A stretch of 64,000 nucleotides of DNA from Mycobacterium sp. (GCA_003987775.1 RXJD01000063.1:29757-93756), one strand, 5' to 3'; shown: positions 26,269-36,701, numbered from the stretch's first letter. Notes: generated from the sequence alone by a model not told the origin. Program-made: numbers and translations.

Positions 26269-26922
26269 GTGGTTGCACACATCACCGAGGGTACCGCCTT
26301 CGACAAGCACGGTCGGCCCTTCCGGCGCCGCAATCCCCGCCCCGCCATCATCGTGGTGATTTTCCTGGTGGTGGTCACCGGTGTGGTGTGGACCGTCGCC
26401 CTGACCCGGCCGGCGGACGTCCGCGAGGTCGCGGTCTGCAATCCTCCCCCGCAGTCGACCGGAAGCGAGACGCCCGCCAAGCTCGGCGAGCAGGTGTCCC
26501 GGACAGAGATGATCGACGTCGCGCCCGCCAAGCTCAGCGATACCAAGGTGCGGGTCCTCAACGCCAGCGGCAGAGGTGGCCAGGCCGGCGACATCGCCGG
26601 TGCTCTACAGGATTTGGGCTTCGCGCAACCCACGTCCGCCAACGACCCGATCTACGCAGGAACCCGGCTGAACTGCCAGGGACAGATCCGTTTCGGCACG
26701 GCCGGGCAAGCCACCGCGGCGGCACTGTGGCTGGTGGCGCCCTGCACGGAGCTGTTCCACGACAGCCGCGGTGACGACTCCGTCGATCTCGCGCTGGGTA
26801 CCGACTTCAGTTCCCTGGCCCACAACGACGACATCGACGCCGTCCTGGCGACCTTGCGCCCCGGGGCCAGCGAGCCCGCAGATCACACGCTGCTGGCAAA
26901 GATTCACTCCAACAGCTGCTGA
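26269..26922 (+). CDS. cei: Cell envelope integrity protein Cei, LytR_C domain
   Basis: This 217-residue protein (Rv2700-like) has a short basic cytosolic N-terminus, one transmembrane helix (about residues 26-45, PAIIVVIFLVVVTGVVWTVA), and an extracytoplasmic LytR_C domain (VRVLNASGRGGQAGDIAGAL). Four Cys residues in the exported part fit disulfides. In M. tuberculosis Cei supports envelope integrity and virulence. The GTG start at 26269 gives MVAHITEGTAF. The CRP-type site upstream is a candidate control element. Confidence 0.9.
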   Translation: MVAHITEGTAFDKHGRPFRRRNPRPAIIVVIFLVVVTGVVWTVALTRPADVREVAVCNPPPQSTGSETPAKLGEQVSRTEMIDVAPAKLSDTKVRVLNASGRGGQAGDIAGALQDLGFAQPTSANDPIYAGTRLNCQGQIRFGTAGQATAAALWLVAPCTELFHDSRGDDSVDLALGTDFSSLAHNDDIDAVLATLRPGASEPADHTLLAKIHSNSC

Positions 26923-26924
26923 GC

Positions 26925-27797
26925 TCACTCGATCGGATCCAGGCCTCCAACGCGGCGCAGGGCCGCCAGCAAGGCGTCGGCGATGCCCGGCGCGGCGGCG
27001 ACCACCAGGCCGGCCCCGTCCGCGTCCGGCGGCGGCAACACCACGCGTGCGCCCGCCTCCGCGGCAATCAGGGCGCCCGCCGCGCTATCCCACACCTGCA
27101 AGCCGTGCTCGTAGTACGCGTCCAGTTGGCCGGCGGCAACCATGCACAGGTCCAGGGCCGCCGAACCGATGCGGCGCACATCGCGGACCACCGGCAACAT
27201 CTGCGCCACCAGTTCGGCCTGGCGAACCCGGCGCGTCGGTGAATATCCGAATCCGGTACCCAGCAACGCCATTGAGAGCTCGGCCACGGCGGTGCACCGC
27301 AACTCCCGGGTGCCTTGCCCGTCGGTGACGTGCGCCCCGAGCCCGCTGCCCGCCGAATACACCCGGCCGGCAACGACATCGGCTACCGCGCCGGCCACCG
27401 ACACACCGTCGACCTGCGCGCCGACCGACACCGCGTAGGCCGGGATGCCATAGACGAAATTCACCGTCCCGTCGATGGGATCGAGTACCCAGGTGACCGC
27501 GCCGGCGGCGTCGGACGCCGCATCACTCGGCCCACCGCCCTCCTCGCCGAGGATGGGGTCACCCGGGCGGAGTACGGCCAGCCGTTCGCGCAGAAACTGC
27601 TCGGTATCGGTGTCGACGACGGTTACCGGATCGGTCGGAGTGGTCTTGGCGCGCACTTCGGCGGCATCGGGGGCGAGGTCTCTGCTCGGCCCGAACACTT
27701 CGGCGCGGCGGCTCCGCACGAAAGCGGCCGCCTCGGTGGCGACCGTCACGGCTATTTCGCGCAGCAGCGCAGGCTCCGGTCCGGCGGGGCTTGTCAC
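26925..27797 (-). CDS. suhB: Inositol-1-monophosphatase SuhB
   Basis: This 290-residue Mg2+-dependent phosphatase releases myo-inositol from inositol-1-phosphate for phosphatidylinositol, mannosides and mycothiol. Both metal-binding motifs are present: the GEEGGGPSD segment and WVLDPIDGTVNFVYGIP, with a C-terminal WDSAAGALIAAEAGA. The GTG at 27797 (VTSPAGPEP) gives the same length as the M. tuberculosis enzyme. A longer form upstream is possible. It converges on cei and is divergent from ppgK. Confidence 0.93.
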   Translation of the reverse strand: MTSPAGPEPALLREIAVTVATEAAAFVRSRRAEVFGPSRDLAPDAAEVRAKTTPTDPVTVVDTDTEQFLRERLAVLRPGDPILGEEGGGPSDAASDAAGAVTWVLDPIDGTVNFVYGIPAYAVSVGAQVDGVSVAGAVADVVAGRVYSAGSGLGAHVTDGQGTRELRCTAVAELSMALLGTGFGYSPTRRVRQAELVAQMLPVVRDVRRIGSAALDLCMVAAGQLDAYYEHGLQVWDSAAGALIAAEAGARVVLPPPDADGAGLVVAAAPGIADALLAALRRVGGLDPIE

Positions 27798-27911
27798 CGG
27801 TCTATCGGACCACACGCGCCGAGTCCGCAACGGACGCAACCCGCCTCACCCCGTTTGCCGCAGCGGGTCGATAAGGTGAGCGGACCACCCAGTCTCGCCG
27901 AGGAGATTTCG

Positions 27912-28700
27912 ATGACCAGCACCGCCTCTGGGACCGATGCCGGCACTGCACAGCGCCGAGGATTCGGCATCGACGTCGGCGGCAGCGGCATCAAGGGTGC
28001 AATCGTCGATCTGGACACCGGACAGTTGATCGGCGACCGCATCAAACTGCTCACTCCCCAGCCCGCCACGCCCGACGCGGTCGCCAAGACCATCGCCGAG
28101 GTCGTCAACGGTTTCGGCTGGACCGGCCCGCTCGGGGTCACCTATCCCGGCGTCGTCACCCACGGCATCGTGCAGACGGCGGCCAACGTCGACAAGTCCT
28201 GGATCGGAACCAACGCCCGCGACATCATCAGCGCCGAACTCGCGGGCCAGGACGTCACGATTCTCAACGACGCCGACGCCGCGGGGCTGGCCGAGGAACG
28301 CTACGGCGCCGGCAAAGGCCATGAGGGTCTGGTCGTGCTGCTCACCTTCGGCACCGGCATCGGTTCGGCGCTCATCCACAACGGAAAGCTGATTCCCAAC
28401 ACCGAGTTCGGCCACCTCGAGGTCGGCGGAAAAGAAGCCGAGGAACGTGCTGCCTCGTCGGTGAAGGAGCGCAACGACTGGAGCTATGAGAAATGGACCA
28501 AGCAGGTCACCAGGGTGCTGGTTGCCATCGAGAACGCCATCTGGCCCGACCTGTTCATCGTGGGCGGCGGGATCAGCCGCAAGGCCGACAAATGGGTGCA
28601 CCTGCTGGAAAATCGCACCCCCGTGGTGCCCGCCGCGCTGCAGAATGCGGCCGGTATCGTCGGCGCGGCAATGGCGTCAGTGGGAGACGTGACGCACTGA
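27912..28700 (+). CDS. ppgK: Polyphosphate glucokinase PpgK
   Basis: This 262-residue ROK-family kinase phosphorylates glucose with inorganic polyphosphate or ATP. The nucleotide loop GIDVGGSGIKGAIVDLDTG is at residues 19-37, the catalytic Asp lies in LNDADAAGLAEERYGAG, and a second phosphate motif is LTFGTGIGSALI. The ATG at 27912 follows a GAGGAG ribosome site; the upstream open frame overlaps suhB and is discarded. It corresponds to Rv2702 and precedes sigA on the same strand. Confidence 0.94.
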   Translation: MTSTASGTDAGTAQRRGFGIDVGGSGIKGAIVDLDTGQLIGDRIKLLTPQPATPDAVAKTIAEVVNGFGWTGPLGVTYPGVVTHGIVQTAANVDKSWIGTNARDIISAELAGQDVTILNDADAAGLAEERYGAGKGHEGLVVLLTFGTGIGSALIHNGKLIPNTEFGHLEVGGKEAEERAASSVKERNDWSYEKWTKQVTRVLVAIENAIWPDLFIVGGGISRKADKWVHLLENRTPVVPAALQNAAGIVGAAMASVGDVTH

Positions 28701-28878
28701 ATTTCGTCCGCTCGGCCAGTCAAACGGCATCGTGAAGTTACAATGGTCGTCGGCGGCCGCCCAAACCGATAGCGCGCGATACTCACGCTGATATCAAACG
28801 CCGACATTCGACATAGCAGACACTTTCGGTCTTCCATGCCCAGACCCACCGGAAGTGCGTCCAACTGAAGGGGTGTAT

Positions 28879-30357
<1,479 letters not shown>

Positions 30358-30360
30358 GTT

Positions 30361-30693
30361 TCAGGCCCCGCCCAGCAGCGTCACACTGACGCCCCGGGAG
30401 TACGGCGAGTCGCGTAGTTCGATGGCGGCGGGCAGCGTTCCGGACGGCACGTCGAACGCACACTTGACGAGCGCCTTCGTGCCGGGGCCGAGCGAGACGA
30501 GGTCGGCGGCAGAGTCGAGGTTCACCGCGTTCGTGTACCGCGTGCCTGCGTGATCTTTGAGCGTCTGGTCCTGGCAGAACACCGAACGGGGCCGATCGCC
30601 CTTGTTGTCCACCATGACGTTGACGATCACGAAGACGCCTCTGCACGCGACGTCAAGATCCGTCACTCCGTACTGTGACGCCATGTCCGCCAC
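30361..30693 (-). pseudogene. Truncated DUF4352 (MPT63-like Ig-fold) fragment
   Basis: The frame encodes 110 residues that match the C-terminal two thirds of secreted DUF4352 domains (CRGVFVIVNVMVDNKGDRPR, then LGPGTKALVKCAFDVPSG and SPYSRGVSVTLLG). The signal peptide and first strands normally found before this are missing, because the region upstream is occupied by the divergent RidA-type gene. The frame has no internal stop, so it could still be expressed as a cytosolic fragment, but a decaying remnant is more likely. It sits 3 bases after the convergent sigA stop. Confidence 0.55.
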
Positions 30694-31054
30694 CCGCCAG
30701 AACGTTTCTTCGGACTCCGCCTTCGAATCGGCCGTCGGTTACTCCCGAGCGGTCCGCGTCGGCCCAATGGTCGCCGTGGCCGGCACCACCGGACACGGTG
30801 ACGGTCTGGCCGCTCAGACGCGGGATGCCCTGCGCCGCATCGAGACTGCGCTCGGGCAGGCGGGCGCGACGCTGGCCGACGTCATTCGCACCCGCATCTA
30901 CGTGACCGACATCTCCCGGTGGCGCGAAGTCGGCGACGTGCATGCCGAGGTGTTCGGTGAGATCCGTCCGGTCGCCACCATGGTCGAGGTGCCGGCGCTG
31001 ATCGCACCCGAATTACTGGTGGAGATCGAGGCGGACGCCTACCTCGAGTGCTGA
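30683..31054 (+). CDS. RidA family protein (Rv2704-like)
   Basis: This 123-residue protein has the RidA/YjgF fold, with the conserved Arg in VIRTRIYVTDI and the C-terminal IEADAYLEC strand near the trimer interface. Canonical RidA deaminates reactive enamine/imine intermediates; whether this paralogue does so is not shown. The ATG at 30683 (MSATRQNV) is chosen over a longer frame that runs through the DUF4352 fragment on the other strand. The start overlaps that fragment's 5' end by 11 bases. Confidence 0.88.
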   Translation: MSATRQNVSSDSAFESAVGYSRAVRVGPMVAVAGTTGHGDGLAAQTRDALRRIETALGQAGATLADVIRTRIYVTDISRWREVGDVHAEVFGEIRPVATMVEVPALIAPELLVEIEADAYLEC

Positions 31055-31098
31055 GTAGTCGGGTCCTGGGTTTGGGTGCCGCCAAGACGCGGCGTCAG

Positions 31099-31473
31099 TC
31101 ACGGGCCGTGAGCCTTGAGGGCCGGGAAGCTGCCGTCGGCGGCCGGCGGGTAGGGCACGACCTCAGTGACCGCTTCGACCGGCAGCGGCCCGTACAGGTG
31201 GGGAAAAAGCATGGATTCCGGATCGCTCGGCACCCCCGGCTCCCACCGGACCGGCCCCGGCAGAGCCGACGCGTCGACGTACAACAGGACCATGTCGTCG
31301 CGGCCGTGGTAGATCCGGTTGGCCGGCAGATGGACCTGCTCGATCGTCGACAGGTGAACGAACGGCTCCGCTTGCGGCTCCGGGGGTTCCGCGGGGATCA
31401 GGCCGCGCTCCCTGGCGTCGGCCCACTCCTGCTCAGAGCACAATCGCACTAAAAAATCGGCAGTTGGTAACAC
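31099..31473 (-). CDS. DUF952 family protein (Rv2705c-like)
   Basis: This 124-residue protein matches DUF952, a small conserved alpha/beta family with the FVHLSTIEQVHLPANRIY motif. A Glu/His-containing pocket suggests an enzyme, but no reaction is known. The GTG at 31473 (VLPTADFLV) is chosen by similarity to the M. tuberculosis N-terminus; longer frames exist. It converges on the RidA gene. Confidence 0.82.
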   Translation of the reverse strand: MLPTADFLVRLCSEQEWADARERGLIPAEPPEPQAEPFVHLSTIEQVHLPANRIYHGRDDMVLLYVDASALPGPVRWEPGVPSDPESMLFPHLYGPLPVEAVTEVVPYPPAADGSFPALKAHGP

Positions 31474-31538
31474 GGTGATTACCCTGCCCCAATTGTGGGC
31501 AAATATTCGTGAGAAACGACACACCCCATAACGGTCGG

Positions 31539-31564
31539 GGAACAAGGCGAAAACTCTGAACGTC
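31539..31564 (+). promoter_or_regulatory. Candidate ECF sigma promoter for the DUF7455 gene
   Basis: GGAAC at 31539-31543 and CGTC at 31561-31564 are 17 bases apart, close to the SigE/SigH type pattern GGAAC-N16-19-CGTT (one mismatch in the -10). A transcript start near 31572 would leave about 28 bases before the ATG at 31600. Pattern match only. Confidence 0.4.
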
Positions 31565-31573
31565 TGTCAGAGT
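31553..31573. promoter_or_regulatory. Inverted repeat upstream of the DUF7455 gene
   Basis: ACTCTGA (31553-31559) and TCAGAGT (31567-31573) form a perfect 7-base inverted repeat with a 7-base spacer, overlapping the -10 of the candidate ECF promoter. It could be an operator or an early RNA hairpin. Confidence 0.45.
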
Positions 31574-31599
31574 GAAATTATCGCCAGAACGGAGGAGCC

Positions 31600-31785
31600 A
31601 TGAACGCAACTCTGACCAGTCCCGAGCTCACTCGAGCGGACCGCTGCGACCGCTGCGGCGCCGCTGCCCGGGTCCGCGCCAAGCTGCCTTCGGGCGCTGA
31701 GCTCCTCTTCTGCCAGCACCACGCCAACAAGCACGAGGCCAAGTTGGCCGAGCTGGCGGCGGTGCTGGAGGTCAGCAGCCAGTAA
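31600..31785 (+). CDS. DUF7455-like small zinc-ribbon protein
   Basis: This 61-residue protein contains C-x2-C (DRCDRCGAAARV) and C-x2-H (LFCQHHANKHEA) pairs, consistent with one bound zinc. It matches small conserved actinobacterial zinc-binding proteins often grouped as DUF7455. A GGAGGAG ribosome site lies directly upstream of the ATG. It is free-standing between the divergent DUF952 gene and the BrkB gene. The function is unknown; a nucleic acid or protein-binding role is conceivable. Confidence 0.82.
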   Translation: MNATLTSPELTRADRCDRCGAAARVRAKLPSGAELLFCQHHANKHEAKLAELAAVLEVSSQ

Positions 31786-31850
31786 TTGCCGCAGAACTCG
31801 CCCGGCGCAATGTCGCGCGTGCGAGGTCTGATGGGCAATGCTGGGGGGGT

Positions 31851-32846
31851 ATGAACGACCAGGTCCCAAAACCGTCCCGCCACCACGTCTGGCAAATCAG
31901 TCGTAGAACACTGTCCAAGGCGTGGGACGATTCCATTTTCTCCGAATCGGCAGAAGCCGGTTTTTGGACCTGTTTGTCGACCCCACCGCTACTGCTGGGC
32001 ATTTTGGGGGCTTTGGCGTGGGTCGCGCCGCTGTTCGGCGCGGACACGCTGCCCTCGATCATCAAGAGCACGCTGTCGACTGCCCGAAACTTCTTCTCGC
32101 CCAACGTCGTCAACGAGATCATCGAGCCGTCCATCCGCGACATCACCGAGACCGCGGGCGGCGAGGTGGTGTCGCTGGGTTTCCTGATCTCACTATGGGC
32201 GGGCTCGTCGGCGATTTCGTCGTTCGTCGACGCGGTGGTGGAGGCCCACGACCAGACGCCCTTGCGTCACCCGGTGCGCCAGCGCTTCTTCGCGCTGTTC
32301 CTGTACATCATGATGCTGGCGTTCGTGGTGATCACTGCGCCGGTGGCGGTGGTCGGTCCGCGCAAGGTGAGCGAGCACATTCCGCTCGGCCTGCAGAACC
32401 TGTTGCACTACGGCTACTACCCTGCGTTGATCCTCGGCCTGATGGCCGGGGTGACGGTGCTCTACCGGGTGGCGTTGCCGGTGCCGCTACCGACGCACCG
32501 GTTGATCCCCGGGACGGTACTGGCCTCGGTAGTGTTCCTGGTCGCCACCCTCGGCCTGCGGTTCTACCTGCGGTGGATCGGCAGCACGGGCTATACCTAC
32601 GGCGCACTGGCCACGCCGATCGCGTTCCTGCTCTTCGCGTTCTTCGGCGGCTTCTCGATCATGATCGGCGCCGAGCTCAATGCTGCGATTCAAGAGGAAT
32701 GGCCGGCTCCGGCCACCCACGCCCACCGACTGCGCAACTGGCTGGTTCGCCGCACCGCAGCGCTGACCGGCTCGACCGATCCGGCGCCACCCCAGTCGAA
32801 CATCCCCGCGATGCAAGCGCCGGACCCGGTCGAACCGAAGTCCTGA
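31851..32846 (+). CDS. YihY/BrkB-family membrane protein (Rv2707-like)
   Basis: This 331-residue membrane protein has about six transmembrane segments and the family pattern of long N-terminal helices and loops (YGALATPIAFLLFAFFGGFS near the end). The BrkB/YihY family was once called ribonuclease BN, but its members are putative transporters or envelope proteins; no substrate is known. It starts 65 bases after the small zinc-ribbon gene on the same strand and converges, with no gap, on the DUF3039 gene. Confidence 0.88.
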   Translation: MNDQVPKPSRHHVWQISRRTLSKAWDDSIFSESAEAGFWTCLSTPPLLLGILGALAWVAPLFGADTLPSIIKSTLSTARNFFSPNVVNEIIEPSIRDITETAGGEVVSLGFLISLWAGSSAISSFVDAVVEAHDQTPLRHPVRQRFFALFLYIMMLAFVVITAPVAVVGPRKVSEHIPLGLQNLLHYGYYPALILGLMAGVTVLYRVALPVPLPTHRLIPGTVLASVVFLVATLGLRFYLRWIGSTGYTYGALATPIAFLLFAFFGGFSIMIGAELNAAIQEEWPAPATHAHRLRNWLVRRTAALTGSTDPAPPQSNIPAMQAPDPVEPKS

Positions 32847-33086
32847 TCAGCCCTTCTTGAGCCGCTCGTAGATCTGCTTGCACTCCGGGCACACCGGCGA
32901 GCCCGGCTTGGCGGCCTTGGTGACGGGAAATACCTCGCCACACAACGCGACAACGTGATTGCCCATGACCGCGCTCTCGGCGATCTTGTCCTTCTTGACG
33001 TAGTGGAAGTACTTCGGCGTATCGCTCCCGGTCCCGTCGTCGGTGCGTTCGCGGGTATCGGTGCGCTCGATCGTCTGGGTGTCCAT
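32847..33086 (-). CDS. DUF3039 zinc-ribbon protein (Rv2708c-like)
   Basis: This 79-residue protein has a charged N-terminus and a conserved core with NHVVALCGEVFPV and SPVCPECKQIYERL, whose Cys residues probably bind zinc. It matches DUF3039, a small actinobacterial family. The ATG at 33086 (MDTQTIERT) is chosen since the frame upstream overlaps the divergent DUF3099 gene. Its stop abuts the BrkB gene with no spacer. Confidence 0.85.
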   Translation of the reverse strand: MDTQTIERTDTRERTDDGTGSDTPKYFHYVKKDKIAESAVMGNHVVALCGEVFPVTKAAKPGSPVCPECKQIYERLKKG

Positions 33087-33162
33087 CCCACATATTGTGC
33101 CCCCTGACCTGCCGTCAGACACCGGGGAAACGGGAATCGGCAGAGTGTGCAACAGTGGAGGT

Positions 33163-33570
33163 ATGAAGCGGGGCCCGGAGTTCGACGGCTTCGACCATGA
33201 GGGCCGGCCTGTACTGATCACTGCTGCCTCACCGTCCTACGAGGTGCAGCATCGCGCTCGGGTGCGTAAGTACCTGTCCATCATGGCTTTTCGTATTCCG
33301 GCACTGCTGCTGGCCGCGCTCGCGTACGGCGCCTGGCACAACGGTCTGGTGTCACTGTTGATCGTGGCGGCCTCTATTCCGTTGCCGTGGATCGCCGTTC
33401 TGATCGCCAACGACCGGCCGCCGCGCAGCGCCGACGAACCACGGCGCTTCGATCACGTCAGGCAACGCACGCCGTTGTTCCCGACGGCCGAGCGTCCGGC
33501 CCTGGCGCCGCGACCGCACGTCGCACCGCGGCCCGAACCGCAGACAATCGACCCGGACGGTTCCGACTAA
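33163..33570 (+). CDS. DUF3099 family membrane protein (Rv2709-like)
   Basis: This 135-residue protein has two transmembrane segments separated by a tight turn (IPALLLAALAYGAWHNGLVSLLIVAASIPLPW region) and a Pro/Arg-rich cytosolic tail. It matches DUF3099, of unknown function. The ATG at 33163 is preceded by a GTGGAGG ribosome site. It lies upstream of sigB on the same strand, but the sigB-specific promoter in between suggests separate control. Confidence 0.85.
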   Translation: MKRGPEFDGFDHEGRPVLITAASPSYEVQHRARVRKYLSIMAFRIPALLLAALAYGAWHNGLVSLLIVAASIPLPWIAVLIANDRPPRSADEPRRFDHVRQRTPLFPTAERPALAPRPHVAPRPEPQTIDPDGSD

Positions 33571-33654
33571 CCGTCCCTGCGCGCCACTTCTCAGGACATT
33601 CTCAGGTCTGCGCCGTATTTCTGCACGTCACGGGGTGTGAGATGACGATCCCGT

Positions 33655-33681
33655 GGGAACTCAACCGGCGGGCTTCTCGTT
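33655..33681 (+). promoter_or_regulatory. ECF-type (SigE/SigH) promoter of sigB
   Basis: GGGAAC at 33655-33660 and CGTT at 33678-33681, with 17 bases between, match the GGAAC-N16-19-CGTT promoter used by SigE and SigH. In M. tuberculosis sigB is known to be driven by such stress sigma factors. The predicted start would be about 30 bases upstream of the sigB ATG. Confidence 0.72.
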
Positions 33682-33717
33682 AACCACATGACAAGACAAG
33701 CCAATCGGGAGGGCGCA

Positions 33718-34689
33718 ATGGCCGAACTCACTGCACGGGCCACCACAAGCCGGTTCGACGGCGATCTGGATGCTCAAAGCCCAGCGGCAGACTTGGTGCG
33801 CGTGTATCTGAACGGCATCGGCAAGACGGCGTTGCTCAACGCCGCCGACGAGGTCGAGTTGGCCAAGCGCATCGAGGCCGGGCTGTACGCCGAACATCTG
33901 CTGGAAACGCGGAAGCGCCTCGGCGAGAACCGGAAACGCGATCTGCAGGCAGTGGTCCGCGATGGTCAGGCGGCGCGTCGTCACCTGCTGGAAGCGAACC
34001 TCCGACTGGTGGTGTCGCTGGCCAAGCGCTACACCGGCCGCGGAATGCCGTTGCTGGATTTGATCCAGGAGGGCAACCTGGGTCTCATCCGTGCGATGGA
34101 AAAGTTCGACTACGCAAAGGGATTCAAGTTCTCCACCTACGCGACCTGGTGGATCCGGCAAGCCATCACCCGCGGCATGGCCGACCAGAGCCGCACCATC
34201 CGGCTCCCGGTCCACCTCGTCGAGCAGGTCAACAAGTTGGCGCGGATCAAGCGGGAGATGCACCAGAACCTGGGCCGCGAGGCGACCGACGAGGAACTGG
34301 CCGAAGAATCCGGCATTCCGATCGAGAAGATCAACGACCTGCTGGAGCACAGTCGCGACCCGGTGAGCCTGGACATGCCGGTCGGCTCGGAGGAGGAAGC
34401 CCCGCTGGGCGACTTCATCGAGGACGCCGAAGCCATGTCCGCGGAGAACGCGGTGATCGCCGAGCTACTGCACACCGACATCCGCAGCGTGCTGGCCACG
34501 CTGGACGAACGTGAACACCAGGTGATCCGGCTGAGGTTCGGCCTGGATGACGGTCAGCCGCGCACCCTCGACCAGATCGGTAAGCTGTTCGGGCTGTCGC
34601 GCGAACGGGTGCGCCAGATCGAGCGTGACGTGATGTGCAAGTTGCGCCACGGCGAGCGGGCCGACCGGCTGCGGTCATACGCCAGCTAG
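33718..34689 (+). CDS. sigB: Principal-like stress sigma factor SigB
   Basis: This 323-residue group 2 sigma-70 factor lacks the long N-terminal region of SigA but shares regions 1.2 to 4 ([64 protein letters not shown]). It supports general stress and stationary-phase transcription. The ATG at 33718 ([10 protein letters not shown]) has a GGGAGGG ribosome site and gives the same length as the M. tuberculosis SigB; an in-frame start 30 bases earlier is less likely. Confidence 0.96.
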   Translation: MAELTARATTSRFDGDLDAQSPAADLVRVYLNGIGKTALLNAADEVELAKRIEAGLYAEHLLETRKRLGENRKRDLQAVVRDGQAARRHLLEANLRLVVSLAKRYTGRGMPLLDLIQEGNLGLIRAMEKFDYAKGFKFSTYATWWIRQAITRGMADQSRTIRLPVHLVEQVNKLARIKREMHQNLGREATDEELAEESGIPIEKINDLLEHSRDPVSLDMPVGSEEEAPLGDFIEDAEAMSAENAVIAELLHTDIRSVLATLDEREHQVIRLRFGLDDGQPRTLDQIGKLFGLSRERVRQIERDVMCKLRHGERADRLRSYAS

Positions 34690-34732
34690 GTGTAGCTCAC
34701 GCCAGTTTGGCAAGCTTGGTAGGAGACGGTGT

Positions 34733-34758
34733 GCCCGCCGCGCATGCGCGGCGGGCAT
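34733..34758. terminator. Perfect 26-base GC palindrome after sigB
   Basis: Bases 34733-34758 form a perfect palindrome whose arms are TGCCCGCCGCGCA and its complement. Located 44 bases after the sigB stop and 78 before ideR, it may act as an intrinsic-like terminator without a T tract, as often described in mycobacteria, or as a protein-binding site. Confidence 0.5.
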
Positions 34759-34835
34759 ACTGCTGCGGTGGGGCGTTTTGGACGAACCACTCGCGCGGCT
34801 GGCGAAGTAGACTCGGCGGCAACGGAGGATGCTGA

Positions 34836-35528
34836 ATGAACGACCTGGTCGATACCACCGAGATGTACCTACGGACGATCTACGACCTCGAAGAAGAGGG
34901 CGTGACGCCGCTGCGTGCCCGCATTGCCGAGCGGCTTGAGCAGAGTGGACCGACCGTCAGCCAAACCGTCTCCCGGATGGAGCGTGACGGGTTGCTCCGT
35001 GTCGCGGGCGACCGGCATCTTGAGCTCACCGACAAGGGCCGGGCACTGGCCATCTCGGTGATGCGCAAGCACCGGCTCGCCGAGCGCCTCTTGGTCGACG
35101 TCATCGGGCTGCCCTGGGAGGAAGTGCACGCCGAGGCATGCCGCTGGGAGCACGTGATGAGCGAGGACGTCGAGCGCCGACTGGTCAAGGTGCTCAACAA
35201 CCCGACGACATCACCGTTCGGCAACCCGATTCCCGGTCTTCTGGACCTTGGCGTCGGCCCGGACTCCGGCGCCGACGACGTCAGCCTGGTGCGGCTGACC
35301 GAACTTCCGCCTGGATCGCCGGTCGCCGTCGTGGTCCGTCAGCTCACCGAGCACGTGCAGGGCGACATCGACCTGATCGCGCGCCTCAAGGACGCCGGCG
35401 TGGTGCCCAATGCGCGCGTCACCGTGGAGAACGGCCAGAGCGGCGGGGTGACCATCCTCATCCCCGGCCACGAGAACGTCACCCTGCCACACGAGATGGC
35501 GCACGCCGTCAAGGTCGAGAAGGTCTGA
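34836..35528 (+). CDS. ideR: Iron-dependent repressor IdeR (DtxR family)
   Basis: This 230-residue Fe2+-sensing repressor controls siderophore, storage and oxidative defence genes. It has an N-terminal winged helix (residues 1-70), a dimerisation/metal domain and an SH3-like C-terminal domain. All expected metal ligands are seen: M10, C102, E105, H106 for site 2, and H79, E83, H98 for site 1. Start is ATG at 34836 with a GGAGGATGC context. It is located after sigB, as in M. tuberculosis (Rv2711). Confidence 0.97.
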   Translation: MNDLVDTTEMYLRTIYDLEEEGVTPLRARIAERLEQSGPTVSQTVSRMERDGLLRVAGDRHLELTDKGRALAISVMRKHRLAERLLVDVIGLPWEEVHAEACRWEHVMSEDVERRLVKVLNNPTTSPFGNPIPGLLDLGVGPDSGADDVSLVRLTELPPGSPVAVVVRQLTEHVQGDIDLIARLKDAGVVPNARVTVENGQSGGVTILIPGHENVTLPHEMAHAVKVEKV

Positions 35529-35542
35529 CCGCGCCCCTGCGC

Positions 35543-36598
35543 CTAACCCGCCCGCTGCCCGAAGGACTGCCGCGGCGGCAACCGCACGCCGAGTTGCTCG
35601 GCCAGCCGGTAACCCGTGCCGCCCAGTCGCCGAATGTCATTGGGCCGCAAGCCTGACTGCAGCGCCTGGTCCAGCATGCCCGCCATCCGGTGCTGCGGGT
35701 CGTCGCGCAGCGCCGCGTCCAGCGACAATCCCGCCAGCGGCCCGTCGCCGCGCACGTACGCGCTGAACGCCAGCAGTACCAGCGCCTCGATCCGCCACGG
35801 CAGCGGCAACAGGCGCGCCAGCAGCGCCCACAACGACTCGGCCGCGTCGGCGTCCTCCCCCACGGCCAGCGCGTACAGCGTGTCGCGCACCTGGACGTCG
35901 GTCAGCGCACAGCCCACCTCGGCCAGGTCGCCGTCGGACAACAGTTCGCCGTCGCTCACCCGCGCGGCGACCGCCATCGCGTTCTCCACGTCGCGGCGAC
36001 TACAGCCGGTCGGGTCGGCGTCGTGCTCGATCGCGCGTGCGCGTGCTGCCTGATCCACGGCCCAGGCCAGAGCGGCGCTGCGCGCTGTATCCGGGGCGAT
36101 CACCGCCTGCAGGTCGGCCCGCCGCGCGTAGAGGCGGCGGCCTTCCAGTACCGCAGCGGCGGCCAGCGGTGACGCCGAAGGGTCGTCGATCTGGCCGCTC
36201 GCGCCGCAACCGTCGACGCAATGCCAACGTCCGCCCGCGACAACGAAATCCACTACGTGCGCCGCGTAGTGCTCGATCCCGTGCTGCGCCAGGGCGTCGG
36301 CGAGCGCGCCGCACAGCAGCCGATGGTCCTCGTTGCACCCCGGGCATTGCGCGCCCTCGGCGTCGACGATCACCGCGATCGCCGCCTCCGGATCCGCCAT
36401 GGCGGCTAGCCGCGCCAAGTCGTCCACCCGGCCGGTGAGGTCTTCAGACAGGTCGGCCCGCATCACCGCCCCCAGCAACCCGTCTTCGATAGTCACCAGC
36501 ACCAGCGATTTCTCCGGCACGAAGCCGAGGACGGCCGGTAGCGCGGCGATCAAAGCGCCGGGTCGATTGAGTGCAAAGTCGGGTTCATGCGTCGTCAT
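35543..36598 (-). CDS. DUF4192 family protein (Rv2712c-like)
   Basis: This 351-residue protein matches the actinobacterial DUF4192 family of unknown function, with the typical N-terminal [23 protein letters not shown] segment. No signal peptide, membrane segment or catalytic motif is obvious. The ATG at 36598 (MTTHEPDF) is favoured over one 45 bases upstream because the family begins near this point. It converges on ideR and is divergent from sthA, with 103 bases between starts. Confidence 0.85.
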   Translation of the reverse strand: MTTHEPDFALNRPGALIAALPAVLGFVPEKSLVLVTIEDGLLGAVMRADLSEDLTGRVDDLARLAAMADPEAAIAVIVDAEGAQCPGCNEDHRLLCGALADALAQHGIEHYAAHVVDFVVAGGRWHCVDGCGASGQIDDPSASPLAAAAVLEGRRLYARRADLQAVIAPDTARSAALAWAVDQAARARAIEHDADPTGCSRRDVENAMAVAARVSDGELLSDGDLAEVGCALTDVQVRDTLYALAVGEDADAAESLWALLARLLPLPWRIEALVLLAFSAYVRGDGPLAGLSLDAALRDDPQHRMAGMLDQALQSGLRPNDIRRLGGTGYRLAEQLGVRLPPRQSFGQRAG

Positions 36599-36701
36599 GG
36601 CATCCACGGTGACGACCGGCTCCGTCACTTCGTGCTCGCGCAACGTGATTCAGCAGCCCGCTTGTGGAGAAAGTCACGACTGTGGGCTTTATCGTCTACA
36701 C

